Positions 26,599 to 35,468 are shown, counted from the first letter of the stretch. The stretch: 64,000 nucleotides of DNA from Dyadobacter sp. (GCF_017744695.1 NZ_JAGIAS010000004.1:207303-271302), one strand, 5' to 3'. Translations and numbers: made by a program. Notes: generated by a model from the sequence alone, not told the origin.

Positions 26599-26825
26599 CG
26601 TGCCGTTTCCAAATCCTCCTCGTTCGCGATGACCTCCGCTGCATATTGCAATACTGCCTGTATGGACTCGGGGCTCAAACCAGGGTACATTTTTATCAAA
26701 TCAGCCTGTGTAGCACCTTCTCCCAACTTTCTCAAGATTAGCTCTACCGTCAACCGCGTCCCCTTTATAACAGGTTTACCGAGCATTACCTTATGGTCAG
26801 ATGTGATGAAATCTCTGTAAGTCAT
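26595..26825 (-). CDS. DUF433 protein, probable antitoxin
   Basis: From ATG 26825 the protein has 76 residues with the DUF433 signature: KPVIKGTRLTVELIL, then a helix-turn-helix-like region (LGEGATQADLIKMYPGLSPE, about residues 35-54). A GTG 27 nt upstream would add nine residues and is less likely. It overlaps the DUF5615 gene by 4 nt, the usual arrangement of an antitoxin before its toxin. It probably binds both DNA and the partner. Confidence 0.85.
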   Translation of the reverse strand: MTYRDFITSDHKVMLGKPVIKGTRLTVELILRKLGEGATQADLIKMYPGLSPESIQAVLQYAAEVIANEEDLETAR

Positions 26826-26871
26826 AAGAATCAATTGTCTAGCATAGAACACTAAAATACAACTTTTAGTC

Positions 26872-28143
26872 CTACAACTTCGTCTGTTCGGGCTGCGTTA
26901 CATCACTCAGATTATCGGTAACAACATTTTCCGTCTCCTGAATGTTGCTGAACGCATATTCCATTTTGCTGCGATCGAACTCCTTTTCGTTGTTCGCGAG
27001 CCAGATGGTGGCGACGCCGTTACCGATGAAATTGGTGATGGCGCGCGCTTCTGACATGAAACGGTCGACGCCCAGAAGAAGTGCCAGCCCTTCGACGGGA
27101 ATTACCTTAATGGCCGTTAAAGTAGAGGCAAGCACCACGAAACCACTGCCGGTCACACCCGCGGCGCCTTTAGACGTTACCATCAATATCCCGATCAATG
27201 AGAAAATCTGACCGATAGTCAAATGCACGTTAAAAACCTGTGCAAGGAAGATCGTCGCCATTGAAAGGTAAATGGTAGTCCCGTCGAGGTTGAAGGAATA
27301 CCCGGCAGGCACCACGAGCCCCACTACCGGCTTCGAACAACCCATTCGTTCCAGCTTGGCCATCAGCGAAGGTAACCCTGCTTCGGACGAGGAAGTACCG
27401 AGCACGATCAGCAGCTCTTCCCTGATATATTTCAAAAAACGCCACAAGCTGATTTTATAGGTTCTCAAAATCAATCCCAAAACTCCGAAAATGAAGACAG
27501 CCATGGTCGCGTAGACAGTCCCCATGAGCTTGGCGAGCGGTAACAGCGTATGAATACCGTATTTCCCAATCGTAAATGCCATTCCGCCGAACGCGCCGAT
27601 CGGTGCGAAAATCATGACAAGGTGTAGGGCTTTGAAGACATATTTGGACACGAAATTCAGGCCATCGACAATGCGTTGCTTGGCCTCAATACGGCTCAGC
27701 ACCGAGCCGAAAACCAATGCAAAGAGCAAAACCTGCAAAGTCACGTTATCCAGGAAAAATTGCAGCCAGCTGAAATCGTGCGCTTTCCCGGCATATTTGG
27801 AAATATCCCCCTTTTCCAGCGTATCGGTAACCACGCCGTGACCAGGGCGGATGATGTTGGCAACAATAATCCCGACCAGGAGCGCGAGGGTCGTTACCAC
27901 TTCAAAGTAGAGCAACGCCTTGGCACCGACCTTCCCCACCTTTTTCAGGTCACCCATTCCCACAATGCCCAAAGTGATGGTCAGGAAAATGATAGGATTG
28001 ATAAAAAGCTTCACCACCGAAATGAAACCTTCGCCGAGAAACTTCATTTCAACCGCCTTTTCGGGGAGGTAGTGGCCCAGGAGGGCACCGGCAGTAATGG
28101 CGGTAAGGACCCAGAAGGTCAGGTTGGTAACAAGCTTTTTCAA
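26872..28143 (-). CDS. Dicarboxylate/amino acid:cation symporter (DAACS family)
   Basis: The 423-residue membrane protein imports C4-dicarboxylates or glutamate/aspartate with Na+ or H+. It has eight to nine hydrophobic helices and the two re-entrant hairpins typical of GltPh/DctA: the serine-rich LGTSSSEAGLPS loop and the SLMA/TIYLSMATIFLAQ region, then GVTGSGFVVLASTL. Start is TTG at 28143: a TGA lies in frame three codons upstream and the first membrane helix begins at residue 5, so no later ATG would do. The substrate is not decided; DctA and GltP types look alike here. Confidence 0.88.
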   Translation of the reverse strand: MKKLVTNLTFWVLTAITAGALLGHYLPEKAVEMKFLGEGFISVVKLFINPIIFLTITLGIVGMGDLKKVGKVGAKALLYFEVVTTLALLVGIIVANIIRPGHGVVTDTLEKGDISKYAGKAHDFSWLQFFLDNVTLQVLLFALVFGSVLSRIEAKQRIVDGLNFVSKYVFKALHLVMIFAPIGAFGGMAFTIGKYGIHTLLPLAKLMGTVYATMAVFIFGVLGLILRTYKISLWRFLKYIREELLIVLGTSSSEAGLPSLMAKLERMGCSKPVVGLVVPAGYSFNLDGTTIYLSMATIFLAQVFNVHLTIGQIFSLIGILMVTSKGAAGVTGSGFVVLASTLTAIKVIPVEGLALLLGVDRFMSEARAITNFIGNGVATIWLANNEKEFDRSKMEYAFSNIQETENVVTDNLSDVTQPEQTKL

Positions 28144-28276
28144 CGGCGTTCAGGTAATAGGAATGAAACAGATCGTGTCGGGCGTCACCCACAAGCACTC
28201 GGGCAACTTATCAATTTACAATAATAAGAAGTCTGCCAGACGATTCCGGGAAGGTGGAAGTAAATTTTTATCAACT

Positions 28277-28295
28277 ATTTATACTTGGTCTAAAT
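28277..28295 (+). promoter_or_regulatory. Fur-like palindrome upstream of the heme operon
   Basis: ATTTATACTTGGTCTAAAT is a 19-bp imperfect palindrome: ATTTATA faces TCTAAAT (complement ATTTAGA) with one mismatch in the 7-bp arms. It resembles iron-regulator boxes of the TTTAGA...TCTAAA type and lies just upstream of the -7 element at 28304-28311. Iron control of heme uptake genes is general; the exact regulator is inferred. Confidence 0.6.
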
Positions 28296-28303
28296 TAATA
28301 CCA

Positions 28304-28311
28304 TATATTTG
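28304..28311 (+). promoter_or_regulatory. -7 element of the heme uptake operon
   Basis: TATATTTG matches TAnnTTTG, 46 nt upstream of the first start codon. A TTG at 28285-28287 is 16 nt away, shorter than usual, so the -33 box is weak; this fits a regulated promoter. Confidence 0.6.
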
Positions 28312-28356
28312 CCACAGACAAATGGCGGACATTCACATCCACGATATTAACAGGCC

Positions 28357-28704
28357 ATGCAGGAGGATTCGCATTCATACAACTCGTTACGGATTTTGAG
28401 CCACACCACCAAAGGCTACATCGGGCAGTGCCATTGCTGCACGCACTTCAATTTCGCTTACGGCAATGTGCTGTTTGTATTCACAGAAGACGGCCTGCGG
28501 GGTTTTCAATCCATTTTGTATGACCAATACCACCTGCAAAGCATTGGCGACGCACTCCCACACGGCAAGACCCATTTGTTACCATCGCCCATCCCGAATT
28601 TCATGCTCTCTTTCGACGATACCGAAATAGAAGAGATCCGCACGATGTTCCAGGAGGCGTTGCTGGTTTTGGAAGTAGATAAAATATTTTCCTATAAAAA
28701 GTAA
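28357..28704 (+). CDS. DUF6686-like protein with a Cys-rich motif, first gene of the heme operon
   Basis: The 115-residue protein belongs to a small Bacteroidota family (DUF6686-like by pattern). It has a Cys/His cluster at residues 25-28 (CHCC, within GQCHCCTHFNFAYGN), which could bind a metal or heme. The rest is a mix of strands and helices with no signal peptide, so it is cytoplasmic. It is 9 bp upstream of hmuT and behind the iron-type promoter, so it is part of the heme uptake unit. A role in heme or iron handling is inferred from position only. Confidence 0.75.
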   Translation: MQEDSHSYNSLRILSHTTKGYIGQCHCCTHFNFAYGNVLFVFTEDGLRGFQSILYDQYHLQSIGDALPHGKTHLLPSPIPNFMLSFDDTEIEEIRTMFQEALLVLEVDKIFSYKK

Positions 28705-28713
28705 AACCCTGAA

Positions 28714-29544
28714 ATGCAATCTGTTTTGAGATTCTGTATCTGTCTAATACTCATCCTGTCGACGATGGGATCCGGTTATGCGAAAGCGCTCCGGATCGTT
28801 TCGGCGAACGGCACGTTGAGTGAAATTCTCGTGGGGCTTGGTCTGGAAAAACAGATCGTTGGTGTGGACGTAACAAGTACTTTCCCTGCTTCCCTCGAAA
28901 AGCTCCCCAAAATCGGTCATAACCGAACTATCGCGGCCGAAGGCATCCTGGCCCTGAACCCAGACGTAATCGTATACACCGACCAGAGTATGCTTGCTCC
29001 GGCGGTAGTGAAGCAACTCAACAGCAGCGGCAAAAAGCTCGTAGAGTTCAAGCATGAATATTCCAAAGACGGCGCTATCAGGCTGATCCGCGAAGTAGGC
29101 GCTTACTTTAACGCCCAAGCGCAGGCCGAAAAAATGGTCAAAACGTTACAGGCCGACCTGGCGAAGGTCCCCTCACCGGCCAGCCCCAAAAAATTACTCT
29201 TCATCTACGCCCGCGGCGCGGGTACATTAATGGTTTCCGGCACAGGCACGTCGCTGGATAAAATGTTCGCATTGGCGGGCCACAAGAATGCGGTCACCAG
29301 TTTTACCGATTTTAAACCGCTGACTGCGGAATCGCTGATTACCGCCAATCCCGACGTGCTGGTACTGTTTTCCAGCGGCCTGGAAAGTCTGGAAGGCATG
29401 GACGGCCTGTTGAAAGTACCCGGCGTAGCCAGCACCAGTGCGGGCAAAAACCGGAGGATCGTGACCATGGACGGGCAATTCCTCACCGGCTTCGGACCGC
29501 GGCTCGGCAAGGCGGCAATTGAACTTTCTCAAAAAGTAAAATAG
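28714..29544 (+). CDS. hmuT: Heme ABC transporter substrate-binding protein
   Basis: The 276-residue periplasmic protein belongs to the class III (BtuF/HmuT) binding proteins. It has a signal peptide (residues 1-23) and two lobes joined by a long helix: N-lobe with ANGTLSEILVGLGLEKQIVGVD, C-lobe with ARGAGTLMVSGTGTSLDKMFALAG (only borders matter here). There is no lipobox, so it is free in the periplasm. It hands heme to the permease HmuU encoded 6 bp downstream. Its place in an operon with hmuS supports heme rather than cobalamin or siderophore as ligand. Confidence 0.9.
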   Translation: MQSVLRFCICLILILSTMGSGYAKALRIVSANGTLSEILVGLGLEKQIVGVDVTSTFPASLEKLPKIGHNRTIAAEGILALNPDVIVYTDQSMLAPAVVKQLNSSGKKLVEFKHEYSKDGAIRLIREVGAYFNAQAQAEKMVKTLQADLAKVPSPASPKKLLFIYARGAGTLMVSGTGTSLDKMFALAGHKNAVTSFTDFKPLTAESLITANPDVLVLFSSGLESLEGMDGLLKVPGVASTSAGKNRRIVTMDGQFLTGFGPRLGKAAIELSQKVK

Positions 29545-29550
29545 GAGATA

Positions 29551-30657
29551 ATGCTGACAGAAACGGTAAAAGAGCGGCAAACTACGAGCGCGGGGACGTT
29601 CCAAAAGCACATTCTGCCTTCCTCGATGGGCAAAATGGTGTGGATATTGGGAGCTATCCTGCTGGCGTGCGTGGTATTTGCTGCCTGTACCGGCGCATTG
29701 TCTATTTCCGTGAGTGAACTCTGGCAGATCATTGCATTCAAACTCGGCTGGGTTTCCGAAATGCAGGTTGAAGAACAGAAATCGATCGTTTTCTGGATCA
29801 TCCGTCTGCCAAGGGTGTGCCTCGCCGTGCTGATCGGCGCTGCATTGGGCATTGCCGGGGCCTCGCTGCAAGGGCTTTTCCGCAATCCGATCGCCGACGC
29901 CACACTCATTGGCGTCACTTCCGGCGCATCGCTTTTCGCCGTATTTATCATTATGCTCAACGTTAAATACTTCGGAATGCTGAACGAGCTCGCCGGCGCG
30001 TACAGCATTTCGTTTGTCGCGTTCCTCGGCGCCGCCTGCACGACCTTGCTCGTGTACCAGCTATCAAAGCTCACCGGCGACGGCGGTGTAACCACATTAC
30101 TGCTCTGCGGGATCGCTATCAACGCATTCGTAGGGGCGATGACGGGGCTCATGACCTACCTCGCCGACGACGCACAGCTCCGGAGCATTACGTTCTGGAA
30201 CCTCGGCAGCCTCGGTGGCGCCAACTGGACGTCCGTAATGGCCGTAGGACCATTTGTAGCGATTTCGCTCTTCTTCATGCCTTATCTTTCCAAAGCATTG
30301 AACCTGCTCGTGCTGGGCGAAAGCCAGGCCGCGAGCCTTGGCGTCAATATGAAATCATTGAAGCAGAAAGTAATCATCCTCGCAACAATGGGCGTCGGCG
30401 CATCCGTAGCTGTTGCTGGAACCATCGGCTTCGTGGGCTTGGTAGTACCACACATTATACGCACATTGTTCGGGCCAAACCACCGGACGCTAATTATCGG
30501 ATCGGCATTGTCGGGTGCTATTGTACTCACATTAGCCGACACCCTCTCCCGTACCATCGTAGCACCATCGGAACTCCCGATCGGCATCCTTACGGCCATG
30601 CTCGGCACGCCGTTCTTCATTTATATTTTGTGGGAACAAAAACGTAAGCGGTTATGA
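29551..30657 (+). CDS. hmuU: Heme ABC transporter permease (FecCD family)
   Basis: The 368-residue protein has about ten membrane helices and the FecCD signatures RLPRVCLAVLIGAALGIAGA (residues about 89-108) and GFVGLVVPHIIR near 290, the coupling region to the ATPase. It forms the dimeric channel of the heme importer. The N-terminal 28 residues before the first helix are polar. The gene overlaps hmuV by 4 nt (ATGA), which indicates coupled translation. Confidence 0.93.
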   Translation: MLTETVKERQTTSAGTFQKHILPSSMGKMVWILGAILLACVVFAACTGALSISVSELWQIIAFKLGWVSEMQVEEQKSIVFWIIRLPRVCLAVLIGAALGIAGASLQGLFRNPIADATLIGVTSGASLFAVFIIMLNVKYFGMLNELAGAYSISFVAFLGAACTTLLVYQLSKLTGDGGVTTLLLCGIAINAFVGAMTGLMTYLADDAQLRSITFWNLGSLGGANWTSVMAVGPFVAISLFFMPYLSKALNLLVLGESQAASLGVNMKSLKQKVIILATMGVGASVAVAGTIGFVGLVVPHIIRTLFGPNHRTLIIGSALSGAIVLTLADTLSRTIVAPSELPIGILTAMLGTPFFIYILWEQKRKRL

Positions 30658-31451
30658 TCGAGGTTAGGAATGCGGGATTCGAAGTAAGGGGCCGGAAATT
30701 GCTTAAAAATGTAAGTTTTTCCGTCAAACCCGGTGATTTCTGGGCGATCGTGGGCGCGAATGGCGCCGGGAAGTCGACGCTGATCAAACTGCTTTCCGCG
30801 GAACACGAGGTTACCTCCGGATCGGTGCATTTCCACGACCGCGATCTCCGGAAATACAAACTGAAAGAACTGGCCAGAAAACGGGCCGTATTGTCCCAGA
30901 AAAACAATATCACGCTTTCGTTTACCACACAGGAAATCGTGTTGATGGGCCGCTATCCGTTTTACGACGCCGATCCCGGACAGCGCGACCTGGCGATCGT
31001 CGATATGTGCCTGAAAAAAGTAGGCATAGGGCATCTGACAGGCCGCCTTTACCCGACACTATCCGGCGGAGAACAACAACGCGTACAACTTGCGCGCACG
31101 CTCGCACAGGTATGGGAGATCGAAAACGGCCTGCTCCTGCTCGACGAGCCCACCACGGGAATGGACCTTTTGCACCAATATGAGACTTTCCAGCTGGCGA
31201 AGGAGCTTACGCGTAAAAATTTCGCGGTGATCGCCGTGATCCACGATCTGAACCAGGCATTACAGTATGCCGACCGCGTACTGATGCTCAAAAATGGCCA
31301 TATGCATGCGATAGGCTCACCCGAAAATGTGCTGACCGAGCAGGCTATCCAGGAGGCTTTCGGCTTGCCGGTGCAGATTATCCAGCCGGAAATGACGCCA
31401 TACCCCGTCATTGTGCCCCAGGTGGCACCCGTTTCTTACCATTTATCCTGA
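30654..31451 (+). CDS. hmuV: Heme ABC transporter ATP-binding protein
   Basis: The 265-residue ATPase powers heme import. Walker A GANGAGKST is at residues 34-42, the signature LSGGEQQR near 138, Walker B LLLLDEPT near 160 and the His switch in VIHDLNQ near 198. Length and the ending region fit HmuV of other heme operons. It follows hmuU with a 4-nt overlap and precedes hmuS by 24 bp. Confidence 0.95.
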   Translation: MIEVRNAGFEVRGRKLLKNVSFSVKPGDFWAIVGANGAGKSTLIKLLSAEHEVTSGSVHFHDRDLRKYKLKELARKRAVLSQKNNITLSFTTQEIVLMGRYPFYDADPGQRDLAIVDMCLKKVGIGHLTGRLYPTLSGGEQQRVQLARTLAQVWEIENGLLLLDEPTTGMDLLHQYETFQLAKELTRKNFAVIAVIHDLNQALQYADRVLMLKNGHMHAIGSPENVLTEQAIQEAFGLPVQIIQPEMTPYPVIVPQVAPVSYHLS

Positions 31452-31475
31452 TTAGTAACTATTAAATACCCAAAG

Positions 31476-32522
31476 ATGAAGTCAACCCTTTCACCGGACA
31501 GAACTGAATTGAAAGAACGCTGGGCAGAATACAAGCTCGCCAATCCCAAATCACGCATCCGCGACGACGCCAAAGCGCTCGGCACATCGGAAGCCGAACT
31601 CCTCGCTACCGGCCTTGGCGCTCATGTGCAGCTCCTCGACGGCGATTTCAGGAAGCTGATCAAGGAAATAGGCTCGCTGGGGCACGTGATGGCACTCACA
31701 CGTAACGATCACGTGGTGCACGAACGCAAGGGCATGTATGAGAAAATATCGTTCAATAACCACGTCGGACTGGTGCTGGGCGAGGATATTGACCTCCGCC
31801 TGTTCCTGGGCGACTGGAAATTCGGCTTTGCTGTTTCGGAAAACGACCGTTTCAGCCTGCAATTCTTTAACAGCTTCGGCGAAGCGGCGCATAAAATTTA
31901 CCTGACGGAGAAAAGCAACAAAGCAGCTTACGACGCGCTGGTCGCCAAATACCTCGCCGCCGATCAGGATGTAAACTTGTTTGTAAGTGCGAAAAAAGAA
32001 AAGATAGCCGAGCCTGAGGAAGCAGCAGATCTCGATAAGGCCGCATTTCAGGAAGAGTGGCTGGCCTTGAAAGATACCCACGACTTTTTCACACTGCTGC
32101 GGAAGCATAAACTATCGCGAAAGCAAGCATTACGCAACGCGCCGGAGGGTTATGCACACCGCATTAAGCCGGAGAGCATGAAACCGCTGTTCGATGCGAT
32201 TTCGGAAACGGGATTGCCGATTATGGTTTTTGTTTCGAACCCAAACTGCATTCAAATCCACACTGGTCCGATCAAAAAAATCTTTGTTATGGGCCCGTGG
32301 CTGAACGTAATGGACCCGGAGTTTAACCTGCATTTGCGCGAAGACGCCATAGACGAGGCCTGGGTGGTGAGAAAGCCTACCGCAGACGGCGTCGTGACCG
32401 GTATTGAACTCATCGACAAGGACGGTGTGATGTTCAACCAGTTCTTCGGCAAGCGCAAGCCGGGCATTCCCGAGCTGGCCGAATGGCCTGCACTCATCGA
32501 GCAGCATTCGGTCAGTTTCTAA
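31476..32522 (+). CDS. hmuS: Heme-degrading/heme-handling protein HmuS/ChuS
   Basis: The 348-residue cytoplasmic protein has the two tandem HemS/ChuX repeats: residues about 1-175 (LGTSEAELLATGLG, LTRNDHVVHERKG) and about 185-348 (HDFFTLLRKHKLSRKQAL, then VFVSNPNCIQIHTGPI). Such proteins bind heme as it enters and in some species break it down to release iron. It is the last gene of the hmu operon and is followed by a hairpin terminator. A TonB-dependent outer membrane heme receptor, often encoded with these genes, is not in the window. Confidence 0.93.
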   Translation: MKSTLSPDRTELKERWAEYKLANPKSRIRDDAKALGTSEAELLATGLGAHVQLLDGDFRKLIKEIGSLGHVMALTRNDHVVHERKGMYEKISFNNHVGLVLGEDIDLRLFLGDWKFGFAVSENDRFSLQFFNSFGEAAHKIYLTEKSNKAAYDALVAKYLAADQDVNLFVSAKKEKIAEPEEAADLDKAAFQEEWLALKDTHDFFTLLRKHKLSRKQALRNAPEGYAHRIKPESMKPLFDAISETGLPIMVFVSNPNCIQIHTGPIKKIFVMGPWLNVMDPEFNLHLREDAIDEAWVVRKPTADGVVTGIELIDKDGVMFNQFFGKRKPGIPELAEWPALIEQHSVSF

Positions 32523-32582
32523 CCTGAGAAAATCAGCGTACCAACGACTTAAGATAAAATTTCGCCATAGTAATTAGAAATT

Positions 32583-32614
32583 GCCGGCTTCGTTAGTGAG
32601 CCGGTATTTTTTTT
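32583..32614 (+). terminator. Terminator of the heme uptake operon
   Basis: The arms GCCGGCT (32583-32589) and AGCCGGT (32599-32605) form a hairpin followed by a run of eight T (32607-32614). Confidence 0.85.
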
Positions 32615-32767
32615 GCAAAAAATTTCAATATCACATTTTACAGGAAAAACAAAATTTGTAAACTTTTTGAATTTCAAAATATATCAACATATTGAAATAC
32701 AAATATTTAACTTAAAATATTTGAAAACTTTTTATCAAAACACTTTTCATTTAAATTCCAAAATATG

Positions 32768-32775
32768 TAAATTTG
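32768..32775 (+). promoter_or_regulatory. Candidate -7 element of nrdJ in a very AT-rich leader
   Basis: TAAATTTG matches TAnnTTTG, 39 nt upstream of the start. The 200 bp before nrdJ (32615-32814) are mostly A and T, with an inverted repeat ATTTCAA (32671-32677) / TTGAAAT (32692-32698). I see no cobalamin riboswitch. Confidence 0.45.
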
Positions 32776-32814
32776 AAACTCTCAACTTCTTCAAAAAACG
32801 TCTGATACCACCTA

Positions 32815-35367
32815 ATGGAATCTATAAAATCTTCACAATCAGAAAGAACCTACACCAGTGACGAAGCCTTTCAGGCCTCGCTGGAATATTTCAGGGGCGA
32901 CGACCTTGCTGCCCGTGTTTGGGTGAATAAATATGCGTTGAAAGATTCGTTCGGAGCTATTTATGAAGCGACGCCGAACGACATGCACCGCCGGATCGCG
33001 TCGGAAATCGCGCGCATCGAGCAGCGCTATCCGAATCCGCTGAGCGAAGCAGAGATTTTCGATCTGATCAAAGATTTCAAATACATTATCCCGCAAGGCA
33101 GTCCCATGACGGGCATCGGCAATCCTTACCAGATCGCCTCGCTGTCCAATTGCTTTGTGATCGGCAACAATGGCGTGTCGGATTCGTACGGCGGCATTAT
33201 GAAGATCGACCAGGAGCAGGTACAGCTCATGAAACGTCGCGGTGGTGTCGGGCACGACCTGTCGCATATCCGCCCGAAAGGTTCGCCGGTAAAAAATTCC
33301 GCGCTGACATCGACCGGTATCGTGCCGTTCATGGAGCGCTTCTCCAACTCGACCCGCGAAGTGGCGCAGGATGGACGCCGGGGCGCATTGATGCTTTCTG
33401 TTTCGATTAAACATCCGGATTCAGAGAGCTTCATCGACGCCAAAATGGAACAGGGCAAAGTTACCGGCGCCAACGTGTCTGTACGGATCGATGACGAGTT
33501 CATGAAAGCGGTAGATTCAGGCACTACTTATCGCCAGCAATACCCCGTCAAAAGCGACAGTCCTTCACACATTAAGGATATCGATGCAACCGCGCTCTGG
33601 AAGAAAATTGTACATAATGCGTGGCAATCGGCCGAGCCGGGTATTTTGTTCTGGGATACCATTATCCGCGAATCCGTACCCGACTGCTACGCCGACCTGG
33701 GTTATCAAACCATTTCGACCAACCCATGCGGCGAAATCCCGCTTTGCGCCTACGATTCCTGCCGTTTGCTGGCCATTAACCTCTTCTCGTACGTGGAAGA
33801 TGCATTTACCGGCAAAGCCCGGTTCAATTGGGAGCTGTTCAAAAAGCACATTGCGGCGGCACAGCGCATGATGGACGACATTATCGACCTTGAACTCGAA
33901 AAGATCGACGCCATCCTGCAAAAAATTGATGAAGATCCCGAAGATGCCGAAGTGAAACGCGTAGAACGCAACCTTTGGCTGAATATCCAGACCAAAGCCA
34001 GGGAAGGCCGCCGTACCGGTATCGGTATCACGGCGGAGGGAGATATGCTGGCTGCATTGGGCCTGCGCTACGGAAGTGACGAGGGCAATGCATTCGCGGT
34101 GGAAATTCACAAAACCGTCGCGCTCGAGGCTTATCGCGGATCGGTCCACACAGCCAAGGAGCGTGGCCCATTTGCCATTTTTGATTCGGAGAGAGAAAAA
34201 AATAACCCGTTCATCAACCGCCTGAAAGAAGCCGACGCGCAGCTTTACTATGAAATGCTCGAATACGGCCGCCGGAACATTGCATTGCTTACCATCGCAC
34301 CAACCGGCACGACGAGCTTGATGTCACAAACCACCTCGGGAATCGAGCCTGTTTTCCTTCCGGTTTATAAAAGAAGAAGAAAGGTAAATCCGAACGATAA
34401 GGACGTCCGTGTGGATTTCGTGGACGAGGTAGGCGATTCGTGGGAAGAATACGTCGTTTTCCACCACCGTTTTAAGGAATGGATGGAGGTAAATGGTCTC
34501 GATACCAACAACAATTATTCGCAGAAAGACCTCGACGAACTGGTTAAGAAATCGCCTTACTACAAAGCTACCTCCAATGATGTGGATTACCTCAAAAAGG
34601 TAAAAATGCAGGGCGTTATCCAGCAATGGGTAGATCACTCGATCAGTGTGACTATCAACATGCCGAACGACGTGACGGAGGAGCTTGTGGGCGAATGCTA
34701 CATGGAAGCATGGAAAGCGGGTTGCAAGGGCGTGACCGTGTACCGTGACGGTTCGCGCTCGGGGGTATTGATCTCCAACTCCGAGAAAAAGGAGGAACCG
34801 AAAGACGGCTCGCCGGCACCATTCCCAACCGAGCGCCCGCAGACGCTCGAAGCCGATGTGGTACGTTTTCAGAACAAAAAAGACAAATGGATCGCATTCA
34901 TCGGCCTGATCGACGGCCGCCCGTACGAGATTTTCACCGGTTTTGCGGATGATGAGGATGGTATTCTGATCCCGCGCTGGGTGAATGAAGGGGTTATCAT
35001 CAAAAACCGGGAAGCCGACGGCAGCTCGCGCTATGATTTTCAATACAAAAACACCCGCGGCTACAAAACCACAATCGAAGGATTGTCTTACAAATTCAAT
35101 CCCGAATACTGGAATTATGCGAAACTGATTTCCAGTACGCTGCGACACGGAATGCCGATCGAAAAGGTCGTAGACCTGATCAGCAGCCTCCAACTCGACG
35201 AGGCGATCAACACCTGGAAAGCCGGCGTTGCACGCGCATTGAAACGCTATATCCCGGATGGCACGGAAGCCGTGAAGCAGAAATGCCAGAACTGCGGCTC
35301 GACGAACTTGCTCTATCAGGAGGGATGTTTGACGTGCAAAGATTGCGGCTCGTCGAAATGCGGGTAA
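32815..35367 (+). CDS. nrdJ: Class II (adenosylcobalamin-dependent) ribonucleoside-diphosphate reductase
   Basis: The 850-residue enzyme makes deoxyribonucleotides with a radical produced from coenzyme B12, with or without oxygen. It has the 10-stranded barrel with SNCFVIGNNG (first active-site Cys), NPCGEIPLCAYDSC (radical Cys loop) and TIAPTGTTSL, all typical of the TIGR02504 group. The last 40 residues form a zinc ribbon with Cys pairs (CQNCGS, CLTCKDCGSSKC), which serves in re-reduction of the active site. It stands alone, with a long AT-rich leader. A hairpin of 8-nt repeats starts 6 nt after the stop. Confidence 0.95.
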   Translation: MESIKSSQSERTYTSDEAFQASLEYFRGDDLAARVWVNKYALKDSFGAIYEATPNDMHRRIASEIARIEQRYPNPLSEAEIFDLIKDFKYIIPQGSPMTGIGNPYQIASLSNCFVIGNNGVSDSYGGIMKIDQEQVQLMKRRGGVGHDLSHIRPKGSPVKNSALTSTGIVPFMERFSNSTREVAQDGRRGALMLSVSIKHPDSESFIDAKMEQGKVTGANVSVRIDDEFMKAVDSGTTYRQQYPVKSDSPSHIKDIDATALWKKIVHNAWQSAEPGILFWDTIIRESVPDCYADLGYQTISTNPCGEIPLCAYDSCRLLAINLFSYVEDAFTGKARFNWELFKKHIAAAQRMMDDIIDLELEKIDAILQKIDEDPEDAEVKRVERNLWLNIQTKAREGRRTGIGITAEGDMLAALGLRYGSDEGNAFAVEIHKTVALEAYRGSVHTAKERGPFAIFDSEREKNNPFINRLKEADAQLYYEMLEYGRRNIALLTIAPTGTTSLMSQTTSGIEPVFLPVYKRRRKVNPNDKDVRVDFVDEVGDSWEEYVVFHHRFKEWMEVNGLDTNNNYSQKDLDELVKKSPYYKATSNDVDYLKKVKMQGVIQQWVDHSISVTINMPNDVTEELVGECYMEAWKAGCKGVTVYRDGSRSGVLISNSEKKEEPKDGSPAPFPTERPQTLEADVVRFQNKKDKWIAFIGLIDGRPYEIFTGFADDEDGILIPRWVNEGVIIKNREADGSSRYDFQYKNTRGYKTTIEGLSYKFNPEYWNYAKLISSTLRHGMPIEKVVDLISSLQLDEAINTWKAGVARALKRYIPDGTEAVKQKCQNCGSTNLLYQEGCLTCKDCGSSKCG

Positions 35368-35373
35368 AATTTT

Positions 35374-35468
35374 AATGTTGAATGACCGAATGATTGAATG
35401 ATTGAATAGACATTATTCATTCAATCATTCAGTCATTCAATCATTCAGTCATTCAATCATTCAACATT
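35374..35468. repeat. Hairpin made of 8-nt tandem repeats after nrdJ
   Basis: The arms 35374-35407 and 35435-35468 are inverted copies with two or three mismatches. Each arm is a run of an octamer: GAATGATT on the left and ATTCAATC/ATTCAGTC on the right, so the right-hand side repeats every 8 nt from about 35417 to 35464. It starts 6 nt after the nrdJ stop codon. It could act as an mRNA 3' stem; there is no T-tract. Confidence 0.75.

Noticed and set aside
32671..32698. NrdR box pair upstream of nrdJ
   Set aside because: The inverted repeat does not match the 16-bp NrdR consensus well enough to name it.
32523..32814. Cobalamin riboswitch upstream of nrdJ
   Set aside because: The leader is almost pure A+T and lacks any GC-rich conserved B12 box.
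35374..35468. CRISPR or minisatellite in the spacer after nrdJ
   Set aside because: Units are 8 nt in inverted arms, so a hairpin element is the better description.
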